Source: Peterkaempfera podocarpi (lineage in GTDB: Bacteria; Actinomycetota; Actinomycetes; Streptomycetales; Streptomycetaceae). From it: a stretch of DNA of 64,000 nt. The notes under the pieces were generated by a model. It did not search any database and was not told the DNA's origin. It saw nothing but the letters and a program-made list of their open reading frames with translations. Of the stretch, positions 17,709 through 27,699 are shown piece by piece. The stretch spans positions 2,666,001 to 2,730,000 of the forward strand of contig NZ_CP162102.1 in the NCBI RefSeq assembly GCF_042466665.1. The letters run 5' to 3'. The translations under genes and the position numbers were made by a program. Positions within the stretch are counted from its first letter, which is position 1. Every line of letters begins with the position of its first letter.

Positions 17709-18977
17709 ATGGCCCAGGCTCTCGACACCTCACTGCTCCACCAGGCCGCGCACAGCCCGTCCTGGTTCGCGCTGCAGCGGGCGCTGCGCGGCCGGCGTAC
17801 CGACCTGGTCGACTTCTGCATCCCCTGCAACCCCTACTTCCCCAGCGCGGAGATGCTGGAGCAGCTACGGCAGGGCATGGTCGACATCCTCACCTACTAC
17901 CCGAGCGACAGCGCCGCCATCACCGCCGAGGCCTGCGCGGCGCTCGGCCTCAATCCGCAGACGGTCGCCATGGGCAACGGCTCCACCGAGCTGATCACCT
18001 GGATCGACCGCCTGCTGGTGCGGGAGAGCGTCGCCGTGCCGGTGCCCACCTTCGGCCGCTGGACCGACCAGCCGATGGAGACCGGCAAGCGGGTCGACAT
18101 GTTCCTGCTGCGCGAGGAGGACGGCTTCCGCATGGATGTCGACGCCTTCGTCCGCTTTGTTCGGCAGCGCGGCTCCCGTGCCGCCGTCATCTGCAACCCC
18201 AACAACCCCGACGGCAACTACCTGCCCCGCAGCGAGGTGCTGCGGCTGCTGGACAGCCTGGCCGATCTGGACCTGGTGGTGGTGGACGAGTCCTTCATCG
18301 ACTTCACCGACGCGGAACCGGCGCCCTCCGTCGCCGACCAGGCGGTGCTGCGGCCCAATGCAGTGGTGCTGAAGAGCCTCGGCAAGAACTTCGGTCTGCA
18401 CGGGGTGCGCTTCGGCTACCTGGTGGCCAACCCCGCACTCGCCGGGACGATCCGCAACGCACTGCCGCGCTGGAACCTCAACTCCTTCGCGGAGGCCATG
18501 GTCTTCCTGCTCCGCGACCACATGGCGGAGTACCGGGAGAGCCTGCGCATCGTCGCCCGCGACCGCCGGGCGATGTTCCAGAACCTCCAGGCGGTGCCCG
18601 GACTGGGTGTGCTGCCCTCGCAGGCCAACTTCCTGCTCACCCGGCTGCCGGAGGGCGCCGACGGGAGCAGGCTGCGTGACGCGCTCTTCGCCGAGCACGG
18701 CGTCTTCATCCGCGAATGCGGCAACAAGCTGGGGATGAGCAGCCGCTTCCTGCGACTGGTGGTACGGCCGGTCGACGACCAGCAGCGGCTGGTGGCCGGC
18801 CTCTTCGCCGTGCTCTACGGCTCCGGGGCCGCTCCGGGCTGGCCCACCGCACCACTGCCGTCGGCACCGCCGATGCCGGCCCAGCTCCCCCCGGGGGTGC
18901 TGCCGCAGGTCGCGGTACCGCAGATCGCGGTCCGGCAGATGCCCATGGCGGCTCTGCCGCCCTACCCGATCGGCTGA
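17709..18977 (+). CDS. Class I/II pyridoxal-phosphate aminotransferase (HisC/CobD-like)
   Basis: 422-residue fold-type I PLP enzyme. It shows GNGSTELITWIDRLL (phosphate-binding), ICNPNNPDGNYLPRSE, VVVDESFIDF with the PLP-pyridine Asp, and the Schiff-base lysine in LKSLGKNFGLHGVRFGYLV, then RWNLNSFAE. This is closest in style to histidinol-phosphate or threonine-phosphate aminotransferase/decarboxylases, but the substrate is not determined. The last ~55 residues are a Pro/Ala/Val-rich tail with QIAV/QVAV repeats that is not part of the enzyme fold. GGAGGAG precedes the ATG. It stands alone, convergent with rbpA. Confidence 0.85.
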   Translation: MAQALDTSLLHQAAHSPSWFALQRALRGRRTDLVDFCIPCNPYFPSAEMLEQLRQGMVDILTYYPSDSAAITAEACAALGLNPQTVAMGNGSTELITWIDRLLVRESVAVPVPTFGRWTDQPMETGKRVDMFLLREEDGFRMDVDAFVRFVRQRGSRAAVICNPNNPDGNYLPRSEVLRLLDSLADLDLVVVDESFIDFTDAEPAPSVADQAVLRPNAVVLKSLGKNFGLHGVRFGYLVANPALAGTIRNALPRWNLNSFAEAMVFLLRDHMAEYRESLRIVARDRRAMFQNLQAVPGLGVLPSQANFLLTRLPEGADGSRLRDALFAEHGVFIRECGNKLGMSSRFLRLVVRPVDDQQRLVAGLFAVLYGSGAAPGWPTAPLPSAPPMPAQLPPGVLPQVAVPQIAVRQMPMAALPPYPIG

Positions 18978-19177
18978 CCCGGACGCCCGCCGGGCACCGG
19001 CACACCGGTACGGGGAACGGCGCGACCGGCTGCACGCCGGCGCGCGCAGGGGCCCGGCCGCCCGGTCGTGCGCCACCCGGGGTCACGGGGTCCGCGGGCT
19101 CGGCACTCCGGGTGCCTGGTCGACCACGCCGCCCCCGCGCCCCGGGTGTGCGGGACCGCCCGTGCCGGACGGGCTCC

Positions 19178-19211
19178 GGTCCCTGTGGATGTCGGTCCCT
19201 GCGGATGTCGG
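19178..19211 (+). repeat. Two-copy tandem repeat of ~16-17 bp
   Basis: GGTCCCTGTGGATGTC is followed directly by GGTCCCTGCGGATGTC (one mismatch) in the convergent spacer between the aminotransferase and rbpA. The 269-base spacer (18978-19246) otherwise shows no gene. Confidence 0.6.
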
Positions 19212-19246
19212 ACACATGGTGAGGGGATGTGCCCGGGAGGCTCCGC

Positions 19247-19582
19247 TCAGATCTCGCCGCGGAGCTTGGCCAGCGCCTCGGCGAGGATCGCCTCGCCGTC
19301 GGCGTCGCTGCGCCGCTCGCGGACATAGGCGAGGTGCGTCTTGTACGGCTCGGTGCGCGGCGGGGCCGGGGGGTTGTCCTGGTCCTGGCCGGCCGGGAAG
19401 CCGCAGCGGGGGCAGTCCCAGGTCTCGGGGACGGCCGCGTCGGAGGCGAAACTGGGGCGCGTCTCGTGCTGGTTGGCGCACCAGAAGGAGATGCGGATCC
19501 GCGGCGCGGACTCGCCGCGCTCCGCTTCACCCATCGGCCCGGCCCCGACCCTGCTGCCACGGATGGCGTTGCCACTTGCCAC
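19247..19582 (-). CDS. rbpA: RNA polymerase-binding protein RbpA
   Basis: Essential actinobacterial transcription factor that binds RNA polymerase and principal sigma factors and stabilises the open complex. 111 residues. Key segments are the N-terminal ASGNAIRGSRVGAGPMGE (basic linker that contacts promoter DNA), the core with FWCANQHETRPSF and WDCPRCGFPAGQD Cys pairs, and the sigma-interaction domain at the C terminus (YKTHLAYVRERRSDADGEAILAEALAKLRGEI). The GTG at 19582 has GGGAG 8 nt upstream and matches the usual Streptomyces N terminus. It has the secG-tpiA-pgk-gap cluster upstream. Confidence 0.95.
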   Translation of the reverse strand: MASGNAIRGSRVGAGPMGEAERGESAPRIRISFWCANQHETRPSFASDAAVPETWDCPRCGFPAGQDQDNPPAPPRTEPYKTHLAYVRERRSDADGEAILAEALAKLRGEI

Positions 19583-19822
19583 GGTCTGACTCCCTGCGCT
19601 CTGGTGCGATCCAATCTCGGCCGACTCCCCGCGAGACCGGGCCCGTGCGGCAGGCGGGCGACCGCTGGACGGCAGCGAGGTCGTCCCAGTGTACGGAGGA
19701 GCGGACGGTACGTCCGCACCCCCTCCAGGGGACGGCGAAGCCACCGGCGGGGGGCAGGCCTCCGACCAGGATAGGCGGGCAACAGACCACCCGTCAGTCT
19801 TCGGCCGTCAAAGGCCGGTGTG

Positions 19823-20056
19823 CTACTTGTACTTCAGCAGCAGCGTCAGCACCACGATGCAGGCGAACCAGCAGATCCCCAGCACGATGGTGATGCGGTC
19901 CAGGTTGCGCTCGGCCACCGAGGAGCCGCCGATGGAGGAGGACATGCCGCCACCGAACATGTCGGACAGGCCGCCGCCCTTCCCCTTGTGCAGCAGCACC
20001 AGGAGGATCATCAGCATGCTGAACACGATCAGCGCGATCGAGAACCCGAGGATCAC
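19823..20056 (-). CDS. secG: Preprotein translocase subunit SecG
   Basis: 77-residue accessory subunit of the SecYEG channel. Two membrane helices (residues ~3-22 and ~55-73) flank a cytosolic loop with KGKGGGLSDMFGGGMSSSIGGSS and AERNLDRIT, which is the SecG signature. GTG start at 20056; the ribosome site is weak (GAGAG). It lies downstream of tpiA, as in many actinobacteria, with a hairpin between them. Confidence 0.95.
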   Translation of the reverse strand: MILGFSIALIVFSMLMILLVLLHKGKGGGLSDMFGGGMSSSIGGSSVAERNLDRITIVLGICWFACIVVLTLLLKYK

Positions 20057-20087
20057 GACGGGACCAACTCTCTCGTTCCGGTAGGAA

Positions 20088-20115
20088 GGGGCCGGACCGC
20101 GCTGGGTCCGGCCCC
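20088..20115 (-). terminator. Hairpin between tpiA and secG
   Basis: 11-bp perfect stem with a 6-nt loop, 40 nt after the tpiA stop and 32 nt before the secG start. Likely terminator or attenuating hairpin of the glycolytic operon. Confidence 0.65.
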
Positions 20116-20154
20116 GTCACAATGTCACAGGCACCCTATGGCAGCCGACAGCGG

Positions 20155-20946
20155 TCAGCCTACCGCCTGGTCGCGAAAGCGCACGATCTTGACGAAGTCC
20201 TCGGCGTCCAGCGCCGCTCCGCCGATCAGGGCACCGTCCACATCGGGCTTGGCCATGATCCCGGGGGCGTTGGAGGACTTGCACGAACCGCCGTACAGGA
20301 CCCGGACCTTGTTCGCGAGGTCCGCGTCGTAGAGCTCGGCCAGGCGGGCGCGGATGGCACCGCAGACCTCCTGGGCGTCCTCGGGGGTGGCCACCTCGCC
20401 GGTGCCGATCGCCCACACCGGCTCGTAGGCGATCACGATCTGCTCGGCGTCGGAGGCCGGGATGCCCGCCAGCGCGCCGTCGACCTGGGCCAGGGTGAAG
20501 GGCACCTGCTCCCCGGCCTTGCGGACGTCCAGGCCCTCGCCCACACAGAGGATCGGCACGATGCCGTTGCGGAAGGCGGCCTTGACCTTGACGTTGACGA
20601 CCTGGTCGTCCTCGCCGTGGTACTGGCGGCGCTCCGAGTGGCCGATGGCCACATAGGTGCACTTCAGCTTGGCCAGCATCGGCCCGGAGATGTCGCCGGT
20701 GTAGGCACCGGAGTCATGGGCGGAGATGTCCTGGGCGCCGTAGCGGATCTTCAGCTTGTCGCCGTCGACCAGCGTCTGCACCGAGCGCAGGTCGGTGAAC
20801 GGCGGCAGCACCGCGACCTCGACCGCCTCGTAGTCCTTGTCGGTGAGGGCGAAGGCGAGCTTCTGGACGTGCGCGATGGCCTCGAGGTGGTTGAGGTTCA
20901 TCTTCCAGTTGCCCGCCATCAGCGGGGTGCGAGTGGTCTCGCTCAT
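20155..20946 (-). CDS. tpiA: Triosephosphate isomerase
   Basis: Interconverts dihydroxyacetone phosphate and glyceraldehyde-3-phosphate. 263 residues. Catalytic residues are visible: the Lys in MAGNWKMNLNH, the His in VAIGHSERRQYHGE, and the Glu in IAYEPVWAIGTGEVATPEDAQEV. The phosphate-binding VLYGGSCKSSNAPGIMAKPDVDGALIGGAAL follows. The start is 6 nt from the pgk stop, so it is co-transcribed with pgk and probably depends on coupling, since no strong ribosome site is visible. Confidence 0.97.
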   Translation of the reverse strand: MSETTRTPLMAGNWKMNLNHLEAIAHVQKLAFALTDKDYEAVEVAVLPPFTDLRSVQTLVDGDKLKIRYGAQDISAHDSGAYTGDISGPMLAKLKCTYVAIGHSERRQYHGEDDQVVNVKVKAAFRNGIVPILCVGEGLDVRKAGEQVPFTLAQVDGALAGIPASDAEQIVIAYEPVWAIGTGEVATPEDAQEVCGAIRARLAELYDADLANKVRVLYGGSCKSSNAPGIMAKPDVDGALIGGAALDAEDFVKIVRFRDQAVG

Positions 20947-20952
20947 ATCGGT

Positions 20953-22158
20953 TCAGTCCTCCAGTGCGGCGAGGCCGGGAAGCGTCTTGCCCTCGAGGTA
21001 CTCGAGGCTGGCACCGCCGCCCGTCGAGATGTGCCCGAACTTCGTCTCGTCGAAGCCCAGGGTGCGGACGGCCGCGGCGGAGTCCCCGCCGCCGACCACG
21101 GTGAAGGCCGGGCTGTCGAGCAGGCCCTGCGCGACGGCCTTGGTGCCCTCGGCGAAGGCCGGGTGCTCGAAGACGCCCATCGGGCCGTTCCAGAACACCG
21201 TGGCGGCGTCGGCGAGCTTGGCGGCGAACAGCCGGCCGCTCTCCGGGCCGATGTCCAGCCCGAGCTTGCCCTCGGGCATCGCGTCGGCCGGGACGACCTC
21301 GAAGTCCGCCACCGGGGCGCCGGTCTTGACGTCGGGGAAGGAGCCGGAGACGGCGACGTCGACGGGGAGGACGAACTCCACGCCGGCCTTCTCGGCCCGC
21401 TCCAGGTACTCCTGGACGACCGGGATCTGGTCCTCCTGCAGCAGGCTGGAGCCGACCTCGTAGCCCTTGGCCTTGAGGAAGGTGAAGACCATGCCGCCGC
21501 CGATCAGGATGCGGTCGGCCTTGTCCAGCAGGTTCTCGATCACGCCGATCTTGTCGGAGACCTTGGAGCCGCCGAGGACCACCGCGTACGGGCGGGATAC
21601 CTCCTCGGTGAGCCGCTTGAGCACCCCGACCTCGGTGGCGATCAGCTGGCCGGCGGCGTGCGGCAGCCGGGCCGGGAGGTCGTAGACCGAGGCGTGCTTG
21701 CGGTGCACGGCGCCGAAGCCGTCGCCGACGTAGCGGTCCGCCAGAGCGGCCAGGGCGTCCGCGAAGGCGCCGCGCTCGGCGTCGTCCTTGCTGGTCTCAC
21801 CGGCGTTGAAGCGCAGGTTCTCCAGCAGGGCGACCTGTCCGTCGCCCAGCTCGGCGACGGTGGCCCGGGCGCTCTCGCCCACGGTGTCGGTGGCGAAGGC
21901 CACGTCGCGGCCGAGCAGTTCGGCCAGCCGGCGCGCGACCGGGGCCAGCGAGTACTGCGGGTCCGGGGCGCCCTTGGGACGGCCCAGGTGGGAGGCGACG
22001 ATCACCTTGGCGCCGGACTGGGCCAGCTTGGCGATGGTCGGGGCGACGGCGCGGATCCGGCCGTCGTCGGTGATCGTCTCACCGGAGAGCGGGACGTTGA
22101 GGTCGGCACGGACGAACACCCGTCGGCCGGCGACGTCCAGGTCGTCGATGGTCTTCAC
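20953..22158 (-). CDS. pgk: Phosphoglycerate kinase
   Basis: Makes ATP from 1,3-bisphosphoglycerate. 401 residues, normal length. Signatures include VFVRADLNVPLSGETITDDGRIRA near the N terminus, ASHLGRPKGAPDPQYSLAPVA, LLENLRFNAGE, PYAVVLGGSKVSDKIGVIENLL, the nucleotide-binding FWNGPMGVFEHPAFAEGT, and VGGGDSAAAVRTLG. GTG start at 22158 with CAGGAG upstream. Followed directly by tpiA. Confidence 0.97.
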   Translation of the reverse strand: MKTIDDLDVAGRRVFVRADLNVPLSGETITDDGRIRAVAPTIAKLAQSGAKVIVASHLGRPKGAPDPQYSLAPVARRLAELLGRDVAFATDTVGESARATVAELGDGQVALLENLRFNAGETSKDDAERGAFADALAALADRYVGDGFGAVHRKHASVYDLPARLPHAAGQLIATEVGVLKRLTEEVSRPYAVVLGGSKVSDKIGVIENLLDKADRILIGGGMVFTFLKAKGYEVGSSLLQEDQIPVVQEYLERAEKAGVEFVLPVDVAVSGSFPDVKTGAPVADFEVVPADAMPEGKLGLDIGPESGRLFAAKLADAATVFWNGPMGVFEHPAFAEGTKAVAQGLLDSPAFTVVGGGDSAAAVRTLGFDETKFGHISTGGGASLEYLEGKTLPGLAALED

Positions 22159-22264
22159 GGTGGAGGTCTCCTGGGTGGGGACGGTGGAGCAGGTCGGCGG
22201 CGCTGCGGCGGGCCGCCGGTGGCAACTACGCGCAGAGGGTGCGCCCGCGGTGCGGGCGGGACAG

Positions 22265-22312
22265 GGGACAGGGTCCGGACGGGCGCGATGCGCGCCGTCC
22301 GGACCCTGTCCC
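22265..22312 (-). terminator. Intrinsic terminator after gap
   Basis: 18-bp perfect stem (22265-22282 with 22295-22312) and a 12-nt loop, 24 nt past the gap stop. It separates gap from pgk-tpiA. Confidence 0.85.
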
Positions 22313-22336
22313 TCACATCTCGTCAGCCCGCGGCAG

Positions 22337-23341
<1,005 letters not shown>

Positions 23342-23549
23342 GAACCGATCTCCTCTGAGGTACGCCGGACGCTAAGCCGACGGGGTGGATTGGGATGTCC
23401 CCGACCGAGTACGACCCTACCTCGCCCGGGTGTCCGCCAGCACACGCGGGCAGGGCGAGGGCCCCGTCTGGCGGGCATCGGAGGCCATCGGGGCCACACC
23501 ACCGGCCGCTCGTTCGACCACCCATGGATGCTCTGGGGGCGCACCCGGA

Positions 23550-24884
23550 TCAGAAGTTGCCGCCGGAGTCACCACCTCCGAAGCCGCCGCCGAAGTCGCC
23601 GCCACCACCCGTGTCGTCGCCGCCGAAACCACCCGAGAAGTCGTCACCACCGCTGTCGCCGAAGCCTCCGCCGAAGCCGCCGGGCGCGTCCCACCCGCCG
23701 TAGCCGCCGGGGCCGCCCAGGCTGCTGCCGAGCAGGGTCCCCGCCAGCAGACCGGGCAGCAGCATCGAGCCGTAACCGCCGAAGTAGCCTGCCGTCCACG
23801 GGGCGTAGGCCGGGCCCGCGTCCCAGTAGGGCACCCGGCCGGCGGCTGTGGGGACGGTGCGCACCGCGGGGTCCAGGCCGTCCGCGAGCCGCGCCGCGTC
23901 CGCCGCGCACACCGGCACGGCACGGACCGCCCCTCCCGGCGGGGCCCACTCGGCGTCCCGCACCGAGGGTCCGTGGCGGGGGTCGAAGAAGCAGGGCGGC
24001 CGGCGCTCGGGCAGGGCGCGGCCCGCACGACGGGCATCCAGCCGGGCCAGCGCGAAGCGGCCCTCCTCCAGCGCCTCGGTCACCGCGCGTACGTCCTGCG
24101 GGCGGGCTGCCGCCGCCTGGGCCTGCTTGGCGCGTTCATAGGCGTCCAGCGCGTTGCGGTAGTCGTCCAGCATCTCCGGGGTGGCCGCACGGTCGCCGGG
24201 GTCGAAGTCCAGCCGGTCGAGGCTCTCGCCGTAGGTGGTGATGTCCTCGTCCACGGCGGCCCGCACCTGCTCCAGCTCGGCCTGCTCCTGGCGGCTGCGC
24301 CGGCGGCGGGCGCGGCTGCGGACCAGCAGCAGTCCGGATCCGACGACGGCCAGCACCACCACCACGCCGACCAGCAGCCCGGTACCGCCCCCGCCGCCGT
24401 GTGCCGGGCGGGCCGCACTCGCCGCGCCCACGTCGGCGACAAAGCCGTCCAGGATCGCGGCGGGGTCACCGGGGTGGTCCTGCACATTGCGCTGTGCCAG
24501 GCGCTGCGCCGTGCCGCCGGGCAGCACCGAGGAGTCGGAGGCGGCACCGAAGCGCTGCCCCAGGGCGACCGCATAGACGCCCGGGCGCCCCACCGCCGTC
24601 CGCAGCCGGTCGAAGACGGCGTTGCCGCCGTAGGCCGGGTCGGCCGGCAGCACCGCGACAAAGATCGGCACCCCGCCGGCTCTGATCCGGTCGGCGAGCG
24701 CCGCTGCGTCGGCCGGTGAGACCTGGGCGGGGGCCGCGGGGTCGACATAGACGGGGTTGTGCCGCAGTGCCGCGGCGACCTCGTCGATCCCGGTCGCGGA
24801 GCGGGCCGTGCCCACCGGACCGAGTAGCGCGGCCGCGACGGCGAGCAGCAGCGCCCACAGCAGGATCGGCCGTTTGGTGCTCAT
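23550..24884 (-). CDS. Membrane-anchored protein with Gly/Asp-rich C-terminal tail, function unknown
   Basis: 444 residues. Signal peptide or first helix at residues ~8-27. An extracytoplasmic domain (~30-155) starts IDEVAAALRHNPVYVDPAAP and contains PIFVAVLPADPAYGGNAVFDRLRTAVG, similar to other actinobacterial exported unknowns. TM helix at ~170-190 followed by Arg-rich RARRRRSR. A helical cytoplasmic region (~195-290) and a domain with CFFDPRHGPSVRDAEW follow. The last ~50 residues are Gly/Asp/Phe-rich repeats (FGGGFGDSGGDDFSGGFGG). I do not assign a function. ATG start; divergent from the cellulase gene. Confidence 0.8.
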   Translation of the reverse strand: MSTKRPILLWALLLAVAAALLGPVGTARSATGIDEVAAALRHNPVYVDPAAPAQVSPADAAALADRIRAGGVPIFVAVLPADPAYGGNAVFDRLRTAVGRPGVYAVALGQRFGAASDSSVLPGGTAQRLAQRNVQDHPGDPAAILDGFVADVGAASAARPAHGGGGGTGLLVGVVVVLAVVGSGLLLVRSRARRRRSRQEQAELEQVRAAVDEDITTYGESLDRLDFDPGDRAATPEMLDDYRNALDAYERAKQAQAAAARPQDVRAVTEALEEGRFALARLDARRAGRALPERRPPCFFDPRHGPSVRDAEWAPPGGAVRAVPVCAADAARLADGLDPAVRTVPTAAGRVPYWDAGPAYAPWTAGYFGGYGSMLLPGLLAGTLLGSSLGGPGGYGGWDAPGGFGGGFGDSGGDDFSGGFGGDDTGGGGDFGGGFGGGDSGGNF

Positions 24885-24951
24885 AGCGGTCCGCTACCCA
24901 GCGGGCCGTCGCCGAGTCCTCCCGGACGGTGCCGCTTGGCCGTCCGATGCA

Positions 24952-24980
24952 TTGACACCCCTCCAGGGTGGCGTCATCAT
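24952..24980 (+). promoter_or_regulatory. Candidate promoter of the GH9 cellulase gene
   Basis: TTGACA at 24952-24957, 17-nt spacer, then CATCAT at 24975-24980. The -35 is consensus and the -10 is weak. The CebR-type operator begins 15 nt downstream. Confidence 0.45.
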
Positions 24981-24995
24981 CGAGCACGCTGTATT

Positions 24996-25009
24996 TGGGA
25001 GCGCTCCCA
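24996..25009. promoter_or_regulatory. CebR-type operator (14-bp palindrome TGGGAGCGCTCCCA)
   Basis: Perfect palindrome matching the binding site described for CebR, the LacI-family cello-oligosaccharide repressor of Streptomyces. It lies 95 bp before the cellulase ATG and just after the candidate promoter, the expected position for a repressor that is relieved by cellobiose. Confidence 0.88.
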
Positions 25010-25104
25010 TGCTCCGGACAGTGGCATCCGCTGCCCGCCCGTGCCCATTCCCCCCACCCCCGGCGCCGTGCGCCGGGTCCGCGCACCGTACGGGAAGGAC
25101 GCCC

Positions 25105-27606
25105 ATGCCACGCGCCGACCGGCATCACCCGCCGCACACCACCGCCCCTCCGCCGCGACCGGCCCGACGCCGCCGCCTCGCCGGGCTCGCCCTGGTCGGC
25201 GCGCTCGCCGCCGGCGTACTGCTGCCGATCCGCCTCACCACCCCCGCCGCGGCCGCCACCACCTTCAACTACGGTGAGGCGCTGCAGAAGTCGCTCTTCT
25301 TCTACGAGGCCCAGCAGTCCGGCAAGCTGCCCACCACCAACCGCGTCTCCTGGCGCGGCGACTCCGGGCTCAACGACGGCAAGGACGTCGGCCTGGACCT
25401 CACCGGCGGTTGGTACGACGCCGGCGACCATGTGAAGTTCGGCCTCCCCATGGCCGCCTCCACCACCCTGCTGGCCTGGGGCGGCATCGCCGAGAAGCAG
25501 GCGTACACCTCCTCCGGGCAGATGCAGTACCTCAAGAACAGCCTGCGCTGGGTCAACGACTACTTCATCAAGGCCAACCCCTCCCCCAATGTCCTCTACG
25601 GACAGGTCGGCAACGGGTCCACGGACCACGCCTGGTGGGGTCCGGCCGAGGTGATGCCGATGGCCCGCCCCGCATACAAGATCGACGCCTCCTGCCCCGG
25701 CTCCGACCTGGCAGGTGAGACGGCCGCCGCGATGGCCTCCTCCTCGATGGTCTTCGCCGACAGCGACCCGACGTATGCGCAGACCCTGCTCACCCACGCC
25801 AAGCAGCTCTACTCCTTCGCCGACACCTACCGCGGCAAGTACAGCGACTGCATCAGCGACGCCCAGGGCTACTACAACTCCTGGAGCGGCTACAACGACG
25901 AGCTGGTGTGGGGCGCCATCTGGCTCTACAAGGCCACCGGGGACGCCTCCTACCTGTCCAAGGCGGAGTCCTACTACGCCAACCTCTCCACCGAGCCGCA
26001 GACCACCACCCGCTCCTACAAGTGGACGCTGGCCTGGGACGACAAGTCCTATGGCTGCTATGTGCTGCTGGCCCAGCTCACGGGCAAGCAGCAGTACATC
26101 GACGACGCCGACCGCTGGCTCGACTGGTGGACCGTGGGTGTGAACGGCAGCAAGGTCAACTACTCTCCGGGCGGCGAGGCCGTGCTGGACTCCTGGGGTT
26201 CGCTGCGCTACGCGGCCAACACCTCCTTCGCCGCGCTGGTCTACTCGGACTGGCTGACCGGCGACGACACCCGCAAGGCCCGTTACCACGACTTCGCGGT
26301 ACGGCAGATCAACTATGCGCTGGGCGACAACCCCCGCAAGTCCAGTTACATGATCGGCTTCGGTGCCAGCCCGCCGCAGAACCCGCACCACCGCACCGCC
26401 CACGGCTCCTGGACCGACCAGCTCACCAACCCGGTCAACACCCGGCACACCCTCTACGGCGCCCTGGTCGGCGGGCCCAGCTCCGCGGACGACCAGTACA
26501 CCGACGACCGCAGCAACTACACCGACAACGAGGTCGCGGACGACTACAACTCCGGCCTCACCGGCGCACTCGCCCGGCTCTACTCCGAGTACGGAGGCAG
26601 TCCGCTGGCGAGCTTCCCCGCCAAGGAGACCCCGGACGGCCCGGAGATGTCGGTGCAGGCCTCGGTCAATGCCGCGGGCACCAACTTCACCGAGATCAAG
26701 GCCTACCTGATCAACAAGTCGGCCTGGCCGGCGCGGGCGCTGAACCACGCCTCGCTGCGCTACTACTTCACCCTGGAGCCGGGCGTCAGCCCCAGCCAGA
26801 TCACCCTCACCACCAACTACAACCAGTGCGGCGCCGTCTCCGGTCCGACGCAGTTCAAGGACAGCGTCTACTACGTCACCGTGGACTGCTCGAACACCAG
26901 CATCGCCCCGGCGGGCCAGTCCGTGTACCGCAAGGAGGTCCAGTTCCGGATCGCCTCCTCGGGTGCCTGGGACCCCACCAACGACTGGTCCTACCAGGGC
27001 ATCTCCACCACCCCCGGCTCCACGCCGGTGGACGCGGCCGATGTGGTGCTGCTGGACGGTGCCGCCGTGCAGTGGGGTGCCACACCGGACGGCTCCCTGC
27101 CGACCGGCAGCCCGACGCCGACCCCCACGCCGACGCCCACTCCTACTCCGACGCCGACGCCGACGTCCACCCCGACGCCGACGCCCACCCCGACGCCCAC
27201 GCCCACTCCTACTCCGACGCCCACGCCCACCCCGACGCCCACGCCCACGCCCACGCCCACGCCCACGCCCACGCCCACGCCGACCGGTACCGCCGGCTCC
27301 TGTGCGGTGACCTACACCGTCGGCAGCTCCTGGGGCAGCGGCTTCACCGCTGACGTCACGGTGAAGAACACCGGATCCACCGCGCTCAACGGATGGACGG
27401 TCGGCTTCTCCTTCAAAGGCTCGGAGCAGATCACCAACGCCTGGAACGCCGCCGTGACCCAGAGCGGCAGCACCGTCACTGCCAAGGACAGCGGCTACAA
27501 CGCGGCCATTGCGCCGGGTGCCACCGCCTCCTTCGGCTTCCAGGCCTCCGGCGCCACCGCCGGCACCCCGACGGCCTTCACCGTCAACGGCAGAACCTGC
27601 ACCTGA
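25105..27606 (+). CDS. Secreted GH9 endoglucanase with CBM3 and CBM2 modules
   Basis: 833-residue modular cellulase. Signal peptide at residues 1-~51 with RRRR before the helix and an Ala-rich cleavage region. The GH9 catalytic domain spans ~52-500: Asp105 and Asp108 lie in GGWYDAGDHVKF, the His428 region is in GFGASPPQNPHHRTAHG, and the acid Glu476 is in YTDDRSNYTDNEVADDYNS (the classical GH9 signatures). A CBM3c-like module (~512-660) follows, as in processive GH9 endoglucanases. Next come a 58-residue Pro-Thr linker (670-727) and a C-terminal CBM2 (~731-833, with Cys at both ends). GGAAGGAC precedes the ATG. A CebR-type operator lies upstream. Confidence 0.95.
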   Translation: MPRADRHHPPHTTAPPPRPARRRRLAGLALVGALAAGVLLPIRLTTPAAAATTFNYGEALQKSLFFYEAQQSGKLPTTNRVSWRGDSGLNDGKDVGLDLTGGWYDAGDHVKFGLPMAASTTLLAWGGIAEKQAYTSSGQMQYLKNSLRWVNDYFIKANPSPNVLYGQVGNGSTDHAWWGPAEVMPMARPAYKIDASCPGSDLAGETAAAMASSSMVFADSDPTYAQTLLTHAKQLYSFADTYRGKYSDCISDAQGYYNSWSGYNDELVWGAIWLYKATGDASYLSKAESYYANLSTEPQTTTRSYKWTLAWDDKSYGCYVLLAQLTGKQQYIDDADRWLDWWTVGVNGSKVNYSPGGEAVLDSWGSLRYAANTSFAALVYSDWLTGDDTRKARYHDFAVRQINYALGDNPRKSSYMIGFGASPPQNPHHRTAHGSWTDQLTNPVNTRHTLYGALVGGPSSADDQYTDDRSNYTDNEVADDYNSGLTGALARLYSEYGGSPLASFPAKETPDGPEMSVQASVNAAGTNFTEIKAYLINKSAWPARALNHASLRYYFTLEPGVSPSQITLTTNYNQCGAVSGPTQFKDSVYYVTVDCSNTSIAPAGQSVYRKEVQFRIASSGAWDPTNDWSYQGISTTPGSTPVDAADVVLLDGAAVQWGATPDGSLPTGSPTPTPTPTPTPTPTPTPTSTPTPTPTPTPTPTPTPTPTPTPTPTPTPTPTPTPTPTPTGTAGSCAVTYTVGSSWGSGFTADVTVKNTGSTALNGWTVGFSFKGSEQITNAWNAAVTQSGSTVTAKDSGYNAAIAPGATASFGFQASGATAGTPTAFTVNGRTCT
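27112..27285 (+). repeat. Pro-Thr linker microsatellite in the cellulase gene
   Basis: 174 bp of 6-bp units (CCSACS type) encoding 29 dipeptides: 28 Pro-Thr and one Ser-Thr. The distal third is nearly pure CCCACG repeats, a typical slippage-prone tract. Confidence 0.9.
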
Positions 27607-27620
27607 CCTGCCCCGAGAGC

Positions 27621-27650
27621 GGCCCGGCCTGACAGGGTGCAGGCCGGGCC
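27621..27650. terminator. Terminator between the cellulase and DUF1275 genes
   Basis: 11-bp perfect stem with an 8-nt loop, 14 nt after the cellulase stop, between convergent genes. The bases after it (27660-27699) hold short imperfect GCCACGGTCA-type repeats. Confidence 0.7.
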
Positions 27651-27699
27651 GCCGCAGTCAGGGCGCCACGGCCAAGGCGCCACGGTCAGACCGCCACAG

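Noticed and set aside
16520..18679. A 719-codon open frame on the plus strand
   Set aside because: It runs antisense through the sensor kinase and out of frame through the aminotransferase; composition is the Gly/Arg/Ala shadow typical of high-G+C antisense frames, with no domain.
26991..27278. Antisense Val-Gly repeat frame (VGVGVG)
   Set aside because: It is the complement of the Pro-Thr linker codons of the cellulase gene.
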